In this document: piece after piece, positions 46,777-59,367 of the stretch | Position numbering within the stretch: position 1 is the stretch's first letter | How the letters are laid out: each line of letters opens with the position of its first letter | Assembly (NCBI RefSeq): GCF_900111605.1 | Contig: NZ_FOIA01000006.1 | Coordinates: forward strand, 1 to 64,000 | Length of the DNA stretch: 64,000 nucleotides | Reading direction: 5' to 3' | From: Nitrosomonas marina | GTDB taxonomy: Bacteria > Pseudomonadota > Gammaproteobacteria > Burkholderiales > Nitrosomonadaceae | The notes under the pieces: generated by a model | What the model was told of the DNA's origin: nothing | The model's input: the letters and a program-made list of their open reading frames with translations, nothing else | Database searches by the model: none | Program-made: the position numbers and the translations under genes

Positions 46777-47562
46777 ATGAATATGTGTCGCTGGCAAACT
46801 CTTTTTCTTAATTATTCATTGCTGTTGGTTATGGGCGGCATTACCCATGCCGGTTTTGCGCGTGCTGCAAGTGAATATTTGCCGGATACCTATCAACAGA
46901 AAATCGATCGCGCGGTTCAGCGAAACGCTATTGACCGGTCTGCACTATTGGCAACGATCGCGTGGATAAAACAACTGGCCCAGACGACACAGGCTCCTGA
47001 GGTTATCGCTGAACTTGCGCGGTTGCAATGCGCCAATGCGGAGGTCGAAAATGAGCGCAATAAACGAATTGAGCTTTACAAAAGTTGTATGGATATTGCT
47101 GATCGCGCTCTCGCTATCCATTCGAATGCGGTTGTAGCGTTATACTGGAAAGCCGTTGCAATGGGTAAACTGAGCGAGGAAAGCGGCATATTGAATGCGC
47201 TGAGGTTTATGCGTCCGATGGAAAAATTGTTTTTACGCGTCATAGAACTGGACGAACAGTACGATCAAGCGGGCGCACACAAGGCGCTGGGACGCATGTA
47301 TCATAAACTGCCACGATTTCCGATCAGTATTGGCAATAAAGAAAAGTCGCTGTTCCATCTTAAGCGGGCACTCAGGCTGTTTCCAAACGATATAATCGCC
47401 CGTGCCTTTTATGCGGAACTGTTGTTTGAGCTGGGGAACAAACAGGAAGCTTATCGACATGCTAGGTATATTCTGGATTTTCCTGTTGAAACAGAGAACA
47501 GCTTCAGATATAGAAGGTTTATTGATATTGCCCGGCATCTTTCAGAAAAGGCAGGCGCATAA
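46777..47562 (+). CDS. Exported TPR protein resembling TRAP-transporter component TatT
   Basis: 261 residues from ATG 46777; GTG codons at 46771 and 46774 and an ATG at 46783 are alternatives, and no Shine-Dalgarno decides. A signal peptide ends near ARAA. The body is all-helical and TPR-like: ALYWKAVAMGKLSEESGILN, then KALGRMYHKLPRFPISIGNKE and SLFHLKRALRLFPND. This order, with a KLP-rich loop before a helical pair, resembles TatT, the periplasmic TPR trimer of some TRAP transporters. No TRAP genes are adjacent, so that role is uncertain. Confidence 0.75.
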   Translation: MNMCRWQTLFLNYSLLLVMGGITHAGFARAASEYLPDTYQQKIDRAVQRNAIDRSALLATIAWIKQLAQTTQAPEVIAELARLQCANAEVENERNKRIELYKSCMDIADRALAIHSNAVVALYWKAVAMGKLSEESGILNALRFMRPMEKLFLRVIELDEQYDQAGAHKALGRMYHKLPRFPISIGNKEKSLFHLKRALRLFPNDIIARAFYAELLFELGNKQEAYRHARYILDFPVETENSFRYRRFIDIARHLSEKAGA

Positions 47563-47897
47563 TTCCCGAACACCGGTTTCAGGAACACAGCAGCTTGTGT
47601 GATCAGTACACTGACTGCACGTGACGCACGTGACGGGTTGTTTCAACCAATCAGAAAAAATTTATTTCTGATTTCGACAAAGCTGTATCGAAAGTTGTAT
47701 GATGACGGACAGACAGCTTCCTTTTGTTAATCCTGACATTCGTCGAAAATGAATGAAGTATGTCAAAACGATTGTGTGTTTTGATCAACTTTACAGCAAG
47801 GTAGGTATAACGTTCTGAATGGCGCAGATATGCAACGAATACTGCTTTGTAATGATGCATTGATTCCTGGTTCCTGGGAAGTGAGTGGCAAGTAATT
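47563..47897. other. Intergenic region with a terminator-like hairpin
   Basis: A 9-bp inverted repeat AATCAGAAA (47649-47657) with TTTCTGATT (47665-47673) probably ends the TatT-like transcript. A tandem GCACGTGAC-GCACGTGAC lies near 47617. The rest shows no gene. Confidence 0.5.
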
Positions 47898-49337
47898 ATG
47901 GGTAACGAAATACCTTCAGATCATTTCAACTTTGAAGACCTGAAATTGTTTGACGCACAGTTGGAACGTGAGACGAACATCATGGGCGAATGGTTTTCGC
48001 AACAGAAATTCGTTCATGAGCAGAGAATGTTCGGGTATGAACTCGAGGCCTGGCTGATCGATGAAAACACTATGCCTGCACCGGTCAACGAACAGTTTCT
48101 GAAGATGCTGAATCATCCACTTGTCGTACCGGAACTGGCCAGTTTTAATATTGAATTAAATAGTCTGCCGCAGCATTTGAGTGGGAACGTGTTCAGTGAC
48201 ATGCAGCACAACCTGGGTCAGATTTTTGATTTGTGCCGCAAGCAAGCCCAAATACTCGGTTCGGACATGCTGGCTATTGGTATTCTGCCAACAGTCAGGG
48301 AGACGGATCTGTCATTGAAAAATATGTCCAATTCACCGCGTTATCGTGCCTTGAATGAACAGGTATTACGGTTGCGACAGGGTCGACCGTTGCATATTAA
48401 TATTAAAGGCGACGAACTTCTTCGTCTGCAACATGATGACGTCATGCTGGAGGCTGCCGCAACTTCCTTTCAGTTGCATTTGCAGGTGCCATTGAGTCAT
48501 GCGACGCGCTATTACAATGCAGCCATTATTTTATCCGGGCCCATGGTTGCAGCAACTGGAAACGCACCGTTTCTGTTTGGAAAACGCCTTTGGGAAGAGA
48601 CACGGATTCCTTTATTTGAACAGGCTGTGTCTGTTGGAGGGCATGGGCAGCGTGTCGATGTCGAAGGCGATTTAAAACGTGTTTTTTTTGGTACCGGTTA
48701 TGCCAGAAATTCTTTGATGGAGTGTTTTCAGGAGAATTTTGAACATTTTCCGGCGATTCTGCCGGTTCTGTTTGAAGATCCTCCGGAAAAAATGTCGCAT
48801 TTAAGATTGCATAACGGAACCATCTGGCGCTGGAATCGACCGCTGGTCGGTTTTGATGAGCAGGGAGAGCCGCATTTGCGAATCGAACACCGCGTCATCT
48901 CGGCAGGGCCCAGCGTTGTCGACATTGTGGCCAATGCGGCGCTTTTCGCTGGCGCTGTAAAAAGCCTGATTGACCAACAGCAGCCTCCCGAGCTTGAATT
49001 GTTGTTTAATCATGCGCGGCAGAACTTTTATCGGGCAGCGCGTCTCGGATTATTGGCAGATTTGCACTGGTTCGACGATAAGCAGATCGACGCGCAAACG
49101 CTCATATTGGAGCAGCTGTTACCATTGGCGCGCTCCGGTCTGGAGCGACTGGATATCAACAATCAGGATATTCAATATTATCTGGACATTATTGAACAGC
49201 GCGTTAAAAGCAGACAAACAGGCACTAACTGGCAACATCGCTATGCCGCCAGCCATCATTACGATATGCAGGCAATGACGGCTGTATATGCAAAACTGCA
49301 GCAAAGCGGTATGCCGGTGCACGAGTGGCCTGTTTAA
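47898..49337 (+). CDS. Glutamate-cysteine-ligase-type (GCS2) carboxylate-amine ligase
   Basis: 479 residues of the GCS2 fold (glutamine-synthetase-like ATP-dependent ligases that join an amine to a gamma-carboxylate). Visible are FGYELEAWLID near residue 48 (the metal-binding Glu pair), NIELNSLPQHL near 85, LHINIKGDE, and HLRLHNGTIWRWNRPL with RIEHRVISAGPSVVDIVAN near 330-350, a typical substrate/ATP region. It differs from classical GshA, so the product need not be gamma-glutamylcysteine. The AstE/AspA-type hydrolase follows after 161 bp on the same strand, a pairing reported for amidoligase gene neighbourhoods. Confidence 0.85.
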   Translation: MGNEIPSDHFNFEDLKLFDAQLERETNIMGEWFSQQKFVHEQRMFGYELEAWLIDENTMPAPVNEQFLKMLNHPLVVPELASFNIELNSLPQHLSGNVFSDMQHNLGQIFDLCRKQAQILGSDMLAIGILPTVRETDLSLKNMSNSPRYRALNEQVLRLRQGRPLHINIKGDELLRLQHDDVMLEAAATSFQLHLQVPLSHATRYYNAAIILSGPMVAATGNAPFLFGKRLWEETRIPLFEQAVSVGGHGQRVDVEGDLKRVFFGTGYARNSLMECFQENFEHFPAILPVLFEDPPEKMSHLRLHNGTIWRWNRPLVGFDEQGEPHLRIEHRVISAGPSVVDIVANAALFAGAVKSLIDQQQPPELELLFNHARQNFYRAARLGLLADLHWFDDKQIDAQTLILEQLLPLARSGLERLDINNQDIQYYLDIIEQRVKSRQTGTNWQHRYAASHHYDMQAMTAVYAKLQQSGMPVHEWPV

Positions 49338-49498
49338 ACAACTTTTCGGTTTTACGATGTTGCCGGCCTGTCAAGATCCTCGATTGAAGAATAGAACGCT
49401 TTTTAATCGAACCTGGCATGCCAGTAATGCTATACAGTCAATAATAACTATCATTTAAAAGTTGCTGGTACACATGGCGTATCAGCAGAAAAATAACA

Positions 49499-50548
49499 AT
49501 GTTAACGATACGGCAGGACATACCCGAAGGCTTATTGAGTCTGCAGGCTCATGAGCTGTATAAGCAGCTGGACGGACCGACCTTATTCCGGTTGCCGGGG
49601 CGGCGTACGCCGCCAATTTTCATTTCGGTATTATTGCACGGCAACGAACCTGTCGGCTGGAATGCAATTCGCGATATCCTGTACCGTTTTCAGAACAGGG
49701 AATTGCCGCGAGCGTTGTCACTGTTTATAGGAAATATCGAGGCGGCCCGTTTTCGTCAAAGACACCTGGAACATCAACCTGATTTCAATCGTATCTGGCT
49801 GTTTGATACCGACCACTTGTCGGATACTATCAACAGTATGCCCGAATATCGCATGGCCCAGCAGGTCTATGAAACGACGGCTGAGAAAGGTTTGTTTGCC
49901 AGCGTCGATGTGCACAATAATACAGGTCTGAATCCGCACTATGCCTGTGTAAACAGGTTGGAAACACCTTTTTTGCATCTGGCCGTTCTGTTTAGCCGAA
50001 CGGTAATATACTTTACGCGCCCGCAGGGGGTTTTGTCCCTGGCATTTTCCAAGCATGCGCCTTCAGTCACGCTGGAATGCGGGCAACCAGACAATCCGCT
50101 TGGAGAGGCGCACGCCATAGAGTATCTGACAGCCTGTATGAATCTGGCTGAAATACCCGCACACGAAGTTTCCAGGAATGATATTGAATTGTTCCATACA
50201 GTTGCAGTGGTACGTATCGCGCCAGGCAAAACTGTAGGGTTTCAAGAAGACGAGCCGGATTTGCGTTTGATTGACAACATTGATCATTTGAACTTCAGGG
50301 AATTACCACTTAATACACTGATTGGCTGGCAAAAGAATCAGAGTGAACTTGTGTTAAGAACCGCGGACGAACGGGACCGGGAGGTATCCGATCGATATTT
50401 CCATCTGGATGGTGATATGCTCAGAATCAGCAGGCCGGTCATGCCATCCATGTTGACACGCAATATTCAGATAATCCATCAGGATTGCCTGTGCTATCTG
50501 ATGGAACGTTTGACACTACCTGAACGGATAGCCGCAGCCAGCGAATAG
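49499..50548 (+). CDS. M14-type zinc carboxypeptidase of the AstE/AspA (succinylglutamate desuccinylase) family
   Basis: 349 residues. The zinc site is H48-x2-E51 in LLHGNEPVGWNA and H139 in SVDVHNNTG. The catalytic Glu193 lies in SVTLECGQPDN, and the substrate Arg/Asn region is QPDFNRIW. Members remove acyl or amide groups from amino acids or small peptides. The remaining C-terminal part is a beta domain typical of AstE-like proteins. Its position behind the GCS2 ligase suggests it processes or reverses that enzyme's product. No astABCD genes are near, so arginine succinylation is unlikely. Confidence 0.87.
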   Translation: MLTIRQDIPEGLLSLQAHELYKQLDGPTLFRLPGRRTPPIFISVLLHGNEPVGWNAIRDILYRFQNRELPRALSLFIGNIEAARFRQRHLEHQPDFNRIWLFDTDHLSDTINSMPEYRMAQQVYETTAEKGLFASVDVHNNTGLNPHYACVNRLETPFLHLAVLFSRTVIYFTRPQGVLSLAFSKHAPSVTLECGQPDNPLGEAHAIEYLTACMNLAEIPAHEVSRNDIELFHTVAVVRIAPGKTVGFQEDEPDLRLIDNIDHLNFRELPLNTLIGWQKNQSELVLRTADERDREVSDRYFHLDGDMLRISRPVMPSMLTRNIQIIHQDCLCYLMERLTLPERIAAASE

Positions 50549-50615
50549 TTTCAAGCCGGCCGCTTTGAATTCCCAAAGCCCGTTGTTCCTGGTTCCTGTG
50601 TTCAGATGGTTTAAT

Positions 50616-51215
50616 TCAGAGTTGCTGCTGTTTCAGTGCACGGAACCGTTTTCTGTCGGTGTCAAATTTTTCTCTAAGCTCGTCGATACGTTTATGGTTT
50701 TTTTTCAACTCATCCTGTAGTTGCACGACATAACGTCTGGCAGGGATTATATCCTTCTGGATTGATGACAGTACCGTGTTTCCGGATTGTTTGGCTTCAT
50801 TCGCTTGTTTCAGAAGATTTTTCAGTTGTGCACTGGCGATTTCCAGACGTTTCTCAATACCTGCAATTGCCAGCTCAATCGGATGTATATTCCTGTCCAG
50901 CGCCCAGTCTATTTCTTCTTCGCGGGTATAGGTATTGAGTAAAATCGCATCGCGCCTTTCTTTCTCGAGGCGCTTCTGTTCGATAGCCGCCTGCTGTACC
51001 GGATCGGTTTCTGGCTCTGTTTTGCGCTCGACAGTATGCGTTCGAATTACAACGCCACGCTTGTTCATTTCGACAGTTGCTTTGTCCTGACATTCCGGTG
51101 GTTTAATGTGCGTGTAATAATGAAATCGACCTTCATCGTCCTTACATTTGTTTAGTGAGGCCTGGACGGGCAGTGTAAGCATAAAAAGTATGGTGATTAA
51201 TGCAAGCCGGTACAT
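50616..51215 (-). CDS. DUF4124-like exported coiled-coil protein
   Basis: 199 residues from ATG 51215, preceded by GAGAGG at the right distance; the open frame extends upstream but without a signal. The signal peptide ends at about VQA. A short DUF4124-like segment follows (LNKCKDDEGRFHYYTHIKPPECQDK, two cysteines). Then a long Glu/Lys/Gln/Arg-rich helix (about 85-195) is predicted to be coiled coil. It is likely periplasmic. Function unknown. It converges on the AstE-type gene with only 67 bp between. Confidence 0.85.
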   Translation of the reverse strand: MYRLALITILFMLTLPVQASLNKCKDDEGRFHYYTHIKPPECQDKATVEMNKRGVVIRTHTVERKTEPETDPVQQAAIEQKRLEKERRDAILLNTYTREEEIDWALDRNIHPIELAIAGIEKRLEIASAQLKNLLKQANEAKQSGNTVLSSIQKDIIPARRYVVQLQDELKKNHKRIDELREKFDTDRKRFRALKQQQL

Positions 51216-51661
51216 AATTATTTCCTCTCGATTATTAGGATACTGTCTTGCAAGAACGGCATGCGCACACTTGAATTTAATTGTCATATTTTCGCGATCA
51301 GCTAAAACCGTGTTTTCACCTGACACTGGGATGAATTCAAAAACAAAATTAACGCTGTAAGCGCAGAAAATATCTTTTAATATCTTTTGTTTCTGGCGAT
51401 AACGACAATCGAAGATATTCTGGTATTCAGGATTTTGGGCGGTTGCGGATTTTATATTGCGAGTCATTGTAACCGTGGTTTGAATTTTTCAACGATTGGA
51501 GCTTTTAAATTGGGTCATATTTGACTGGTACAATAGAGGAATCAGCAAGTTGAATATTTAAAAGAATTTGCCGTTATAAGAAAATTGTCTCTCAGTGTCT
51601 GTTACGGTTACACTGCCGGGAAATAATCATCTCATTGAAATTTTTTTATATTTACTTTGAA
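51216..51661. other. Divergent intergenic region
   Basis: 446 bp between the DUF4124-like gene and the TIGR04073 gene. TACAAT near 51528 could be a -10 box for the plus strand. No gene, RNA or sigma-54 match with correct spacing was found. Confidence 0.4.
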
Positions 51662-51675
51662 ATAAGGAGTTCCTG

Positions 51676-52047
51676 ATGAAAAAAATGACCAAACTGTTTT
51701 GGATGCTGTTGCTTTATCTGGTGTCATCTCAAGCGGTTGCATCCAGCAGCTATGGCTATGGTCTGGGCTACGGGCAGGGTTATGTCGGTACGGCAAGTGA
51801 AAAATTTGTGACCGGTATAGCCAATACGGCAACGGGTTTCGTTGAACTGCCGAAAAATATTATTTTGAGAACGCAAAGAGATTCAGTTGTGCATGGGATG
51901 ACTATAGGCCTGGTGTCCGGGATCATGCACACGGTTGCTCGTACCGTGATCGGTGTGTTTGATGTGGCAACATTTCTTATTCCAACCCCTCCTTCCATAC
52001 AACCGACTTTTGTTTGGCAGGATTTCTCAGTAGAGTCTTCTTACTAA
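51676..52047 (+). CDS. Exosortase-system-associated protein, TIGR04073 family
   Basis: 123 residues with an AAGGAG Shine-Dalgarno 8 bases before the ATG. A signal peptide (KLFWMLLLYLVSSQAVA) leads to a Gly/Tyr-rich stretch (SYGYGLGYGQGYVG). The family core follows: FVTGIANTATGFVELPKNI, then IMHTVARTVIGVFDVATFLI and a Pro-rich end. This is the pattern I know as TIGR04073, found in genomes that carry exosortase/PEP-CTERM systems. Its biochemical role is unknown. It supports the presence of an exosortase in this genome outside the window. Confidence 0.85.
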   Translation: MKKMTKLFWMLLLYLVSSQAVASSSYGYGLGYGQGYVGTASEKFVTGIANTATGFVELPKNIILRTQRDSVVHGMTIGLVSGIMHTVARTVIGVFDVATFLIPTPPSIQPTFVWQDFSVESSY

Positions 52048-52095
52048 CAAGTTTCACGCCTGCAGGATTTCGGTGGTGTGACGAATCTCAAACAG

Positions 52096-52138
52096 CAGGA
52101 AACGCCGTATTACCATTCAGACAATACGGCGTTTCCTG
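52096..52138. terminator. Bidirectional terminator between the TIGR04073 gene and htpX
   Basis: CAGGAAACGCCGTATT (52096-52111) and AATACGGCGTTTCCTG (52123-52138) form a perfect 16-bp stem with an 11-nt loop between convergent genes. GGGTTTTT follows some 10 bp later on the plus strand. Confidence 0.8.
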
Positions 52139-52177
52139 TGGCTGTCGGGTTTTTATCGACTGTGGTCGAGAGTGTAT

Positions 52178-53065
52178 TCAATAGCGCGATTCGCGCAATG
52201 CAGCAATTCTGTCTTCAAGGGGTGGATGTGACATGAACAGACTCTTGAGTCCTGAGCCGAGTCCACCTGCAATTCCAAATGCAGCAAGCTGATCCGGCAG
52301 GTGCGGCTGTTTTGCAGTCATCTGCAGACGTTGCAAGGCAGCAATCATTTTTTCCCGGCCGGCAAGACTGGCGCCACCTGCATCTGCACGGTATTCACGC
52401 TGACGGCTGAACCACATGACAATAATGGTTGCCAGAATGCCGAGAATTATTTCAGCAATAATGGCAGTGATCCAGAATGCCGGTCCATGCCCATGCTCGG
52501 TTTTAAAGATTACCCGGTCAACTGTATGTCCGATAACGCGTGAAATGAAAATAACAAATGTGTTGACAACACCTTGAATAAGCGCAAGCGTTACCATATC
52601 GCCATTGGCGACATGACTGACTTCATGGGCAAGCACCGCCTCGGCCTCATCCTGACTCATGCTGTTTAGCAGACCGGTACTGACAGCAACCAGCGCATCG
52701 TTTTTTGACATCCCGGTAGCAAAAGCGTTGATGTCCGGTGCGTGATAAATGGCTACTTCCGGCATGCCTATACCCGCCGCTTTTGCCTGTTGCTGCACAG
52801 TAGTGATTAGCCAGTGTTCTTGCGCATTACGCGGCATTTCAATGACTTGTGCGCCTGTAAGTCGTTTGGCTGTCCATTTGGACATGGCCAGTGATATAAA
52901 TGAGCCGCCAAAACCAAATACAGCAGCGAACAATAACAAGGAGTTCATATCCAGGCCAACTCCCTGCTCATCCAGTATTCTTTCAAACCCAAGCAGACGT
53001 AATGTAATGCTCAGTACAACAATAATTGCCAGGTTTGTAGCGAGAAAAAGAAAAATTCTTTTCAT
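52178..53065 (-). CDS. htpX: Membrane zinc metalloprotease HtpX
   Basis: An inner-membrane M48 protease that degrades misfolded membrane proteins with FtsH. 295 residues. Two N-terminal helices (about 4-22 and 40-60), then the zinc motif H147-E148-x2-H151 in [14 protein letters not shown]. Further helices (about 158-180, 195-215) and the third-ligand region [18 protein letters not shown] follow. The ending [12 protein letters not shown] is the family C-terminus. Convergent with the TIGR04073 gene. Confidence 0.96.
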   Translation of the reverse strand: MKRIFLFLATNLAIIVVLSITLRLLGFERILDEQGVGLDMNSLLLFAAVFGFGGSFISLAMSKWTAKRLTGAQVIEMPRNAQEHWLITTVQQQAKAAGIGMPEVAIYHAPDINAFATGMSKNDALVAVSTGLLNSMSQDEAEAVLAHEVSHVANGDMVTLALIQGVVNTFVIFISRVIGHTVDRVIFKTEHGHGPAFWITAIIAEIILGILATIIVMWFSRQREYRADAGGASLAGREKMIAALQRLQMTAKQPHLPDQLAAFGIAGGLGSGLKSLFMSHPPLEDRIAALRESRY

Positions 53066-53195
53066 TCAATTACTCCGAATTAAAATCAAATCATAACGTA
53101 TATTGCGCTAAACAATATGCGGATTTATTGAGAGTTTTCAAGTAACGGCTATGTGAACTGGCTGCTTGATAGTGCTGTTGGCCGAAGGGAGTGTT

Positions 53196-53522
53196 TTATT
53201 GTGCGCGATTAATGTGTGCAAAATTGGTGGGGGGTACTGTGGTTGACGGGCTGCTCTCGATGATTTGAAAAAAAACTTCATTTTTTTTGACCATGCCGAG
53301 ATCGCTGCGTGCACGTTCTTCAATTGCATCGGTTCCCTGTTTGAGGTCATTGATTTCAGCATACAGTATTGCATTGCGATCTTGCAGTTCAATATTTCTT
53401 TCATGTGCAGCAGCCACATTTTGTTTGAGCTGTTGCACATTGAGCCAGCCGGCCTTGCCAAACCACAGTGGATATTGCAGTATGAGAATCAAAGTCAAAA
53501 TGGCGGCGGCCAGATATTTCAT
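53196..53522 (-). CDS. ftsB: Cell-division protein FtsB
   Basis: A bitopic divisome protein that forms FtsQBL. 108 residues. An N-terminal helix (LAAAILTLILILQYPLWFG) is followed by a periplasmic leucine-zipper-like coiled coil (VQQLKQNVAAAHERNIELQD), then ARSDLGMVKKNEVFFQII, the FtsB signature. The C-terminal 15 residues are not conserved. It lies 12 bp downstream of eno, the usual neighbour. Confidence 0.94.
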   Translation of the reverse strand: MKYLAAAILTLILILQYPLWFGKAGWLNVQQLKQNVAAAHERNIELQDRNAILYAEINDLKQGTDAIEERARSDLGMVKKNEVFFQIIESSPSTTVPPTNFAHINRAQ

Positions 53523-53534
53523 GGTTTTTGATAA

Positions 53535-54836
<1,302 letters not shown>

Positions 54837-54961
54837 TTATCTGATTGGCTTTATTGTTAATGTGATGCTAAGAATTTCTAGTGACTGTTTGATGAAACGA
54901 TCATTTTTTCATGCGGTTTCCATGGTCTGTGTTGTATGTTGTCAAACAGACGGTGCCGGTA

Positions 54962-56656
<1,695 letters not shown>

Positions 56657-56743
56657 TTATTTGAAATCTGAATGTGAATACAAAAAATGTGTTTGTTTCG
56701 ATTGGGCATGTGCACGACCAATAGTCTGGGGTATCATGATTTG

Positions 56744-57628
56744 TCAGCGAATCTCAGCAAGTAAATAATCCATCATTTGTTCAGCCTGATGGCGATAGCC
56801 ACTGCCAAACAAGTTCAAGTGATTCAGGATATGATAAAGGTTATAAAAAACCCTACGGGTATTATACCCAATTTCCAGCGGATATTCATGCCGATAAGCA
56901 GAATAAAAATGATCGGAAAAGCCACCAAATAATTCAGTCATGGCGATATCGGTTTCACGGTCACCGTAGTATACGGCGGGATCAAACACAACGGGGCAAC
57001 CGGTGGCGTCATATGAAAAATTGCCACTCCACAAGTCGCCATGAAGCAGAGAAGGCGCAGGTGTATAATTGCTGAAAAGACGCTCGCAATCTGCCAGCAA
57101 ACGCTCGCCGAGCTTTTGCAGTTTGCCGTGATATCCGTTTTTTTTGGCGAGATTGAGCTGATAACCAAGCCGGTGAGTACGCCAAAACGATAGCCAATCC
57201 GAATCCTGAGTGTTGATCTGGGGAGTGCTGCCAATGGTGTTATTACGAACCCAGCCATACTGGCGTCGTTGAACACGGTGCATGGCGGCGAGCTTAACGC
57301 CCAATGCTTGATTGTCACCGTTGCCGCGCTGCTGTAACTCGAGATATTCAAGTACCAGCCAGGCGGTATGCGCGTTTTTACCCCAGCAAACCGGTTGAGG
57401 AACGCGCAGGGTGTCGGACTGGCTGATTTCAGCGAGCCCTGCAGCCTCGGCTTCGAACATGAATAGTCCATCAGCATGATTGGTTTTGACAAAAAAGCAC
57501 CGTTCGTCGTCGGCAACGCAAAAACTCTGATTAATACAACCGCCCCCGATTGTGGCGATTTTTTGTGGTGCAAAAGCATGCTGTATTGTGTCGGCGATGT
57601 GTTTTGCAATATCAGGCCAGTCATTCAT
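56744..57628 (-). CDS. Fructosamine/ketosamine-3-kinase family protein
   Basis: 294 residues of the Fn3K family, which phosphorylates ketosamines so that glycated amines fall apart (protein repair). GGGCINQSF near 28-36, LEYLELQ near 95, and the kinase-like catalytic segment LLHGDLWSGNFSYD near 195-208 with DPAVYYGDRETDIAMTELFGGF are the family signatures. The homologue in E. coli is YniA. It lies in a row with argH and pyrG but without functional linkage. Confidence 0.92.
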   Translation of the reverse strand: MNDWPDIAKHIADTIQHAFAPQKIATIGGGCINQSFCVADDERCFFVKTNHADGLFMFEAEAAGLAEISQSDTLRVPQPVCWGKNAHTAWLVLEYLELQQRGNGDNQALGVKLAAMHRVQRRQYGWVRNNTIGSTPQINTQDSDWLSFWRTHRLGYQLNLAKKNGYHGKLQKLGERLLADCERLFSNYTPAPSLLHGDLWSGNFSYDATGCPVVFDPAVYYGDRETDIAMTELFGGFSDHFYSAYRHEYPLEIGYNTRRVFYNLYHILNHLNLFGSGYRHQAEQMMDYLLAEIR

Positions 57629-57669
57629 GGTTTGATCAGGAAAGCAGTTGGAAGATGTTGGTCCGAAAT

Positions 57670-59079
57670 TTAATCGCGCTTTTCCTCCGATAACCAGTTT
57701 TTTGCGCGAACAATGGCCGCACGTACCTGTTCGGGCGCAGTGCCGCCTGGGTGGTTGCGGCTGTTCAGCGATCCCTGCAGGGTCAGCACGGCAAATACAT
57801 CGTCTTCAATGATTGCAGAAAACTGCTGCAGTTCGGAGATTGTCAGATCACTCAGATCACACATTTTGTGTTCGGCATAACGAACGGAGCGGGCGACAAT
57901 TTCATGCGCATCGCGAAATGGTATGCCTTTTTTTACCAGATAGTCCGCCAGATCGGTCGCTGTTGAAAAACCCTGCATTGCGGCTTTGCGCATAGCCTCC
58001 GGGTTTACCCGGATACCTGAAAGCATATCGGCGTATATGCGTAGTGTATCGATTAAAGTGTCGACAGTATCAAACAGCGGTTCTTTGTCTTCCTGGTTGT
58101 CCTTGTTGTAAGCCAGTGGCTGTGCTTTCATCAGAGTCAGCAATGCAATCAGGTGTCCGTTGATACGGCCGGTTTTGCCGCGCACCAGTTCTGGCACGTC
58201 AGGATTCTTTTTTTGTGGCATGATGGATGAACCGGTACAAAACCGGTCCGCCAACGAGACAAAGCCGATTGCGGGACTCATCCACAAAATCAGTTCTTCC
58301 GAAAAGCGCGACAGATGCGTCATCATCAATGCGGCACAGGCGCAGAACTCAATGGCAAAATCTCTGTCTGATACCGCGTCCAGCGAGTTTTCGCAGATGC
58401 CGTCAAACGAAAGCGACTGCGCTACGTGTCTGCGATCAATCGGATAGCTTGTTCCTGCCAGCGCGGCAGCACCCAGCGGCAACTGATTGGCGCGCTTTCT
58501 GCAGTCGGATAATCGTGTGACATCACGCTTGAACATTTCGAAATAGGCCATCAGGTGGTGGCCGAATGTGACCGGTTGGGCAACCTGTAAATGCGTAAAT
58601 CCAGGCATCGCCGTAGCTGTATGGTTCTCGGCGAGATTGACGATGGACCATTGCAAAGAACGTGTTAGTTGACTGATTTCATCAATGGATGCGCGCAAGT
58701 AAAGCCTGATATCCGTGGCCACCTGGTCGTTTCTGGAACGGCCAGTATGAAGACGTTTTCCGGCATCGCCGATTAATTCGGTCAGCCGCTTCTCGATATT
58801 CAGATGCACATCTTCCAGTTGCAACGACCATTCGAGACGGCCATCACGAATTTCGTCGCCGATTTGTCTCAGTCCCTGCTCTATGGCCGATAAATCATCT
58901 TGCGTAATGATACCCTGGGCGGACAGCATTCGGGCATGCGCCAGAGAGCCCTGTATATCGTATGCTGCCAGCCGGTAATCAAAGCCTATCGAGGCCGTAT
59001 AGCGCTCTACCAGCGCCGAGACGGGCTCTTCGAATCTGCCGGACCATTTTTTTGTGTCGCTGTCGTTGTTATCAGCCAA
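57670..59079 (-). CDS. argH: Argininosuccinate lyase
   Basis: The last step of arginine synthesis, giving arginine and fumarate. 469 residues. The N-terminus [20 protein letters not shown] is typical. [13 protein letters not shown] lies at 111-123 and the superfamily signature [12 protein letters not shown] at 283-294. The start codon is TTG (59079-59077) with AAAGGAAA upstream. No other arg gene is adjacent. The next gene on this strand starts 42 bp after the stop. Confidence 0.98.
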   Translation of the reverse strand: MADNNDSDTKKWSGRFEEPVSALVERYTASIGFDYRLAAYDIQGSLAHARMLSAQGIITQDDLSAIEQGLRQIGDEIRDGRLEWSLQLEDVHLNIEKRLTELIGDAGKRLHTGRSRNDQVATDIRLYLRASIDEISQLTRSLQWSIVNLAENHTATAMPGFTHLQVAQPVTFGHHLMAYFEMFKRDVTRLSDCRKRANQLPLGAAALAGTSYPIDRRHVAQSLSFDGICENSLDAVSDRDFAIEFCACAALMMTHLSRFSEELILWMSPAIGFVSLADRFCTGSSIMPQKKNPDVPELVRGKTGRINGHLIALLTLMKAQPLAYNKDNQEDKEPLFDTVDTLIDTLRIYADMLSGIRVNPEAMRKAAMQGFSTATDLADYLVKKGIPFRDAHEIVARSVRYAEHKMCDLSDLTISELQQFSAIIEDDVFAVLTLQGSLNSRNHPGGTAPEQVRAAIVRAKNWLSEEKRD

Positions 59080-59367
59080 GACGTATGTTTCCTTTTGTGT
59101 AAATCGTTATATGTCAAGTGTTGTATTCTTGATGATTGGCGTCAGTTTTAGATTATAAATCAAAATGCACCGGGTGTTATTTGCTATACTCCGGTTGCAG
59201 GATTTTTGTCGCTGAACGGCGACCGAACCTTTGTAAAACATCGGTGTAACACTTGTTCATATTGAAGTTGTCCTGAATTTGAATTTTGAAATCATCCGCT
59301 TTCACTTCAGATTGGATTAGTGGATAATTAGAGTTTTTTTACCTGTCACCTAAACAAGGAGCTATTG

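Noticed and set aside
47898..49337. Naming the GCS2 gene gshA
   Set aside because: The fold is shared by several ligases and the sequence and neighbour differ from classical GshA.
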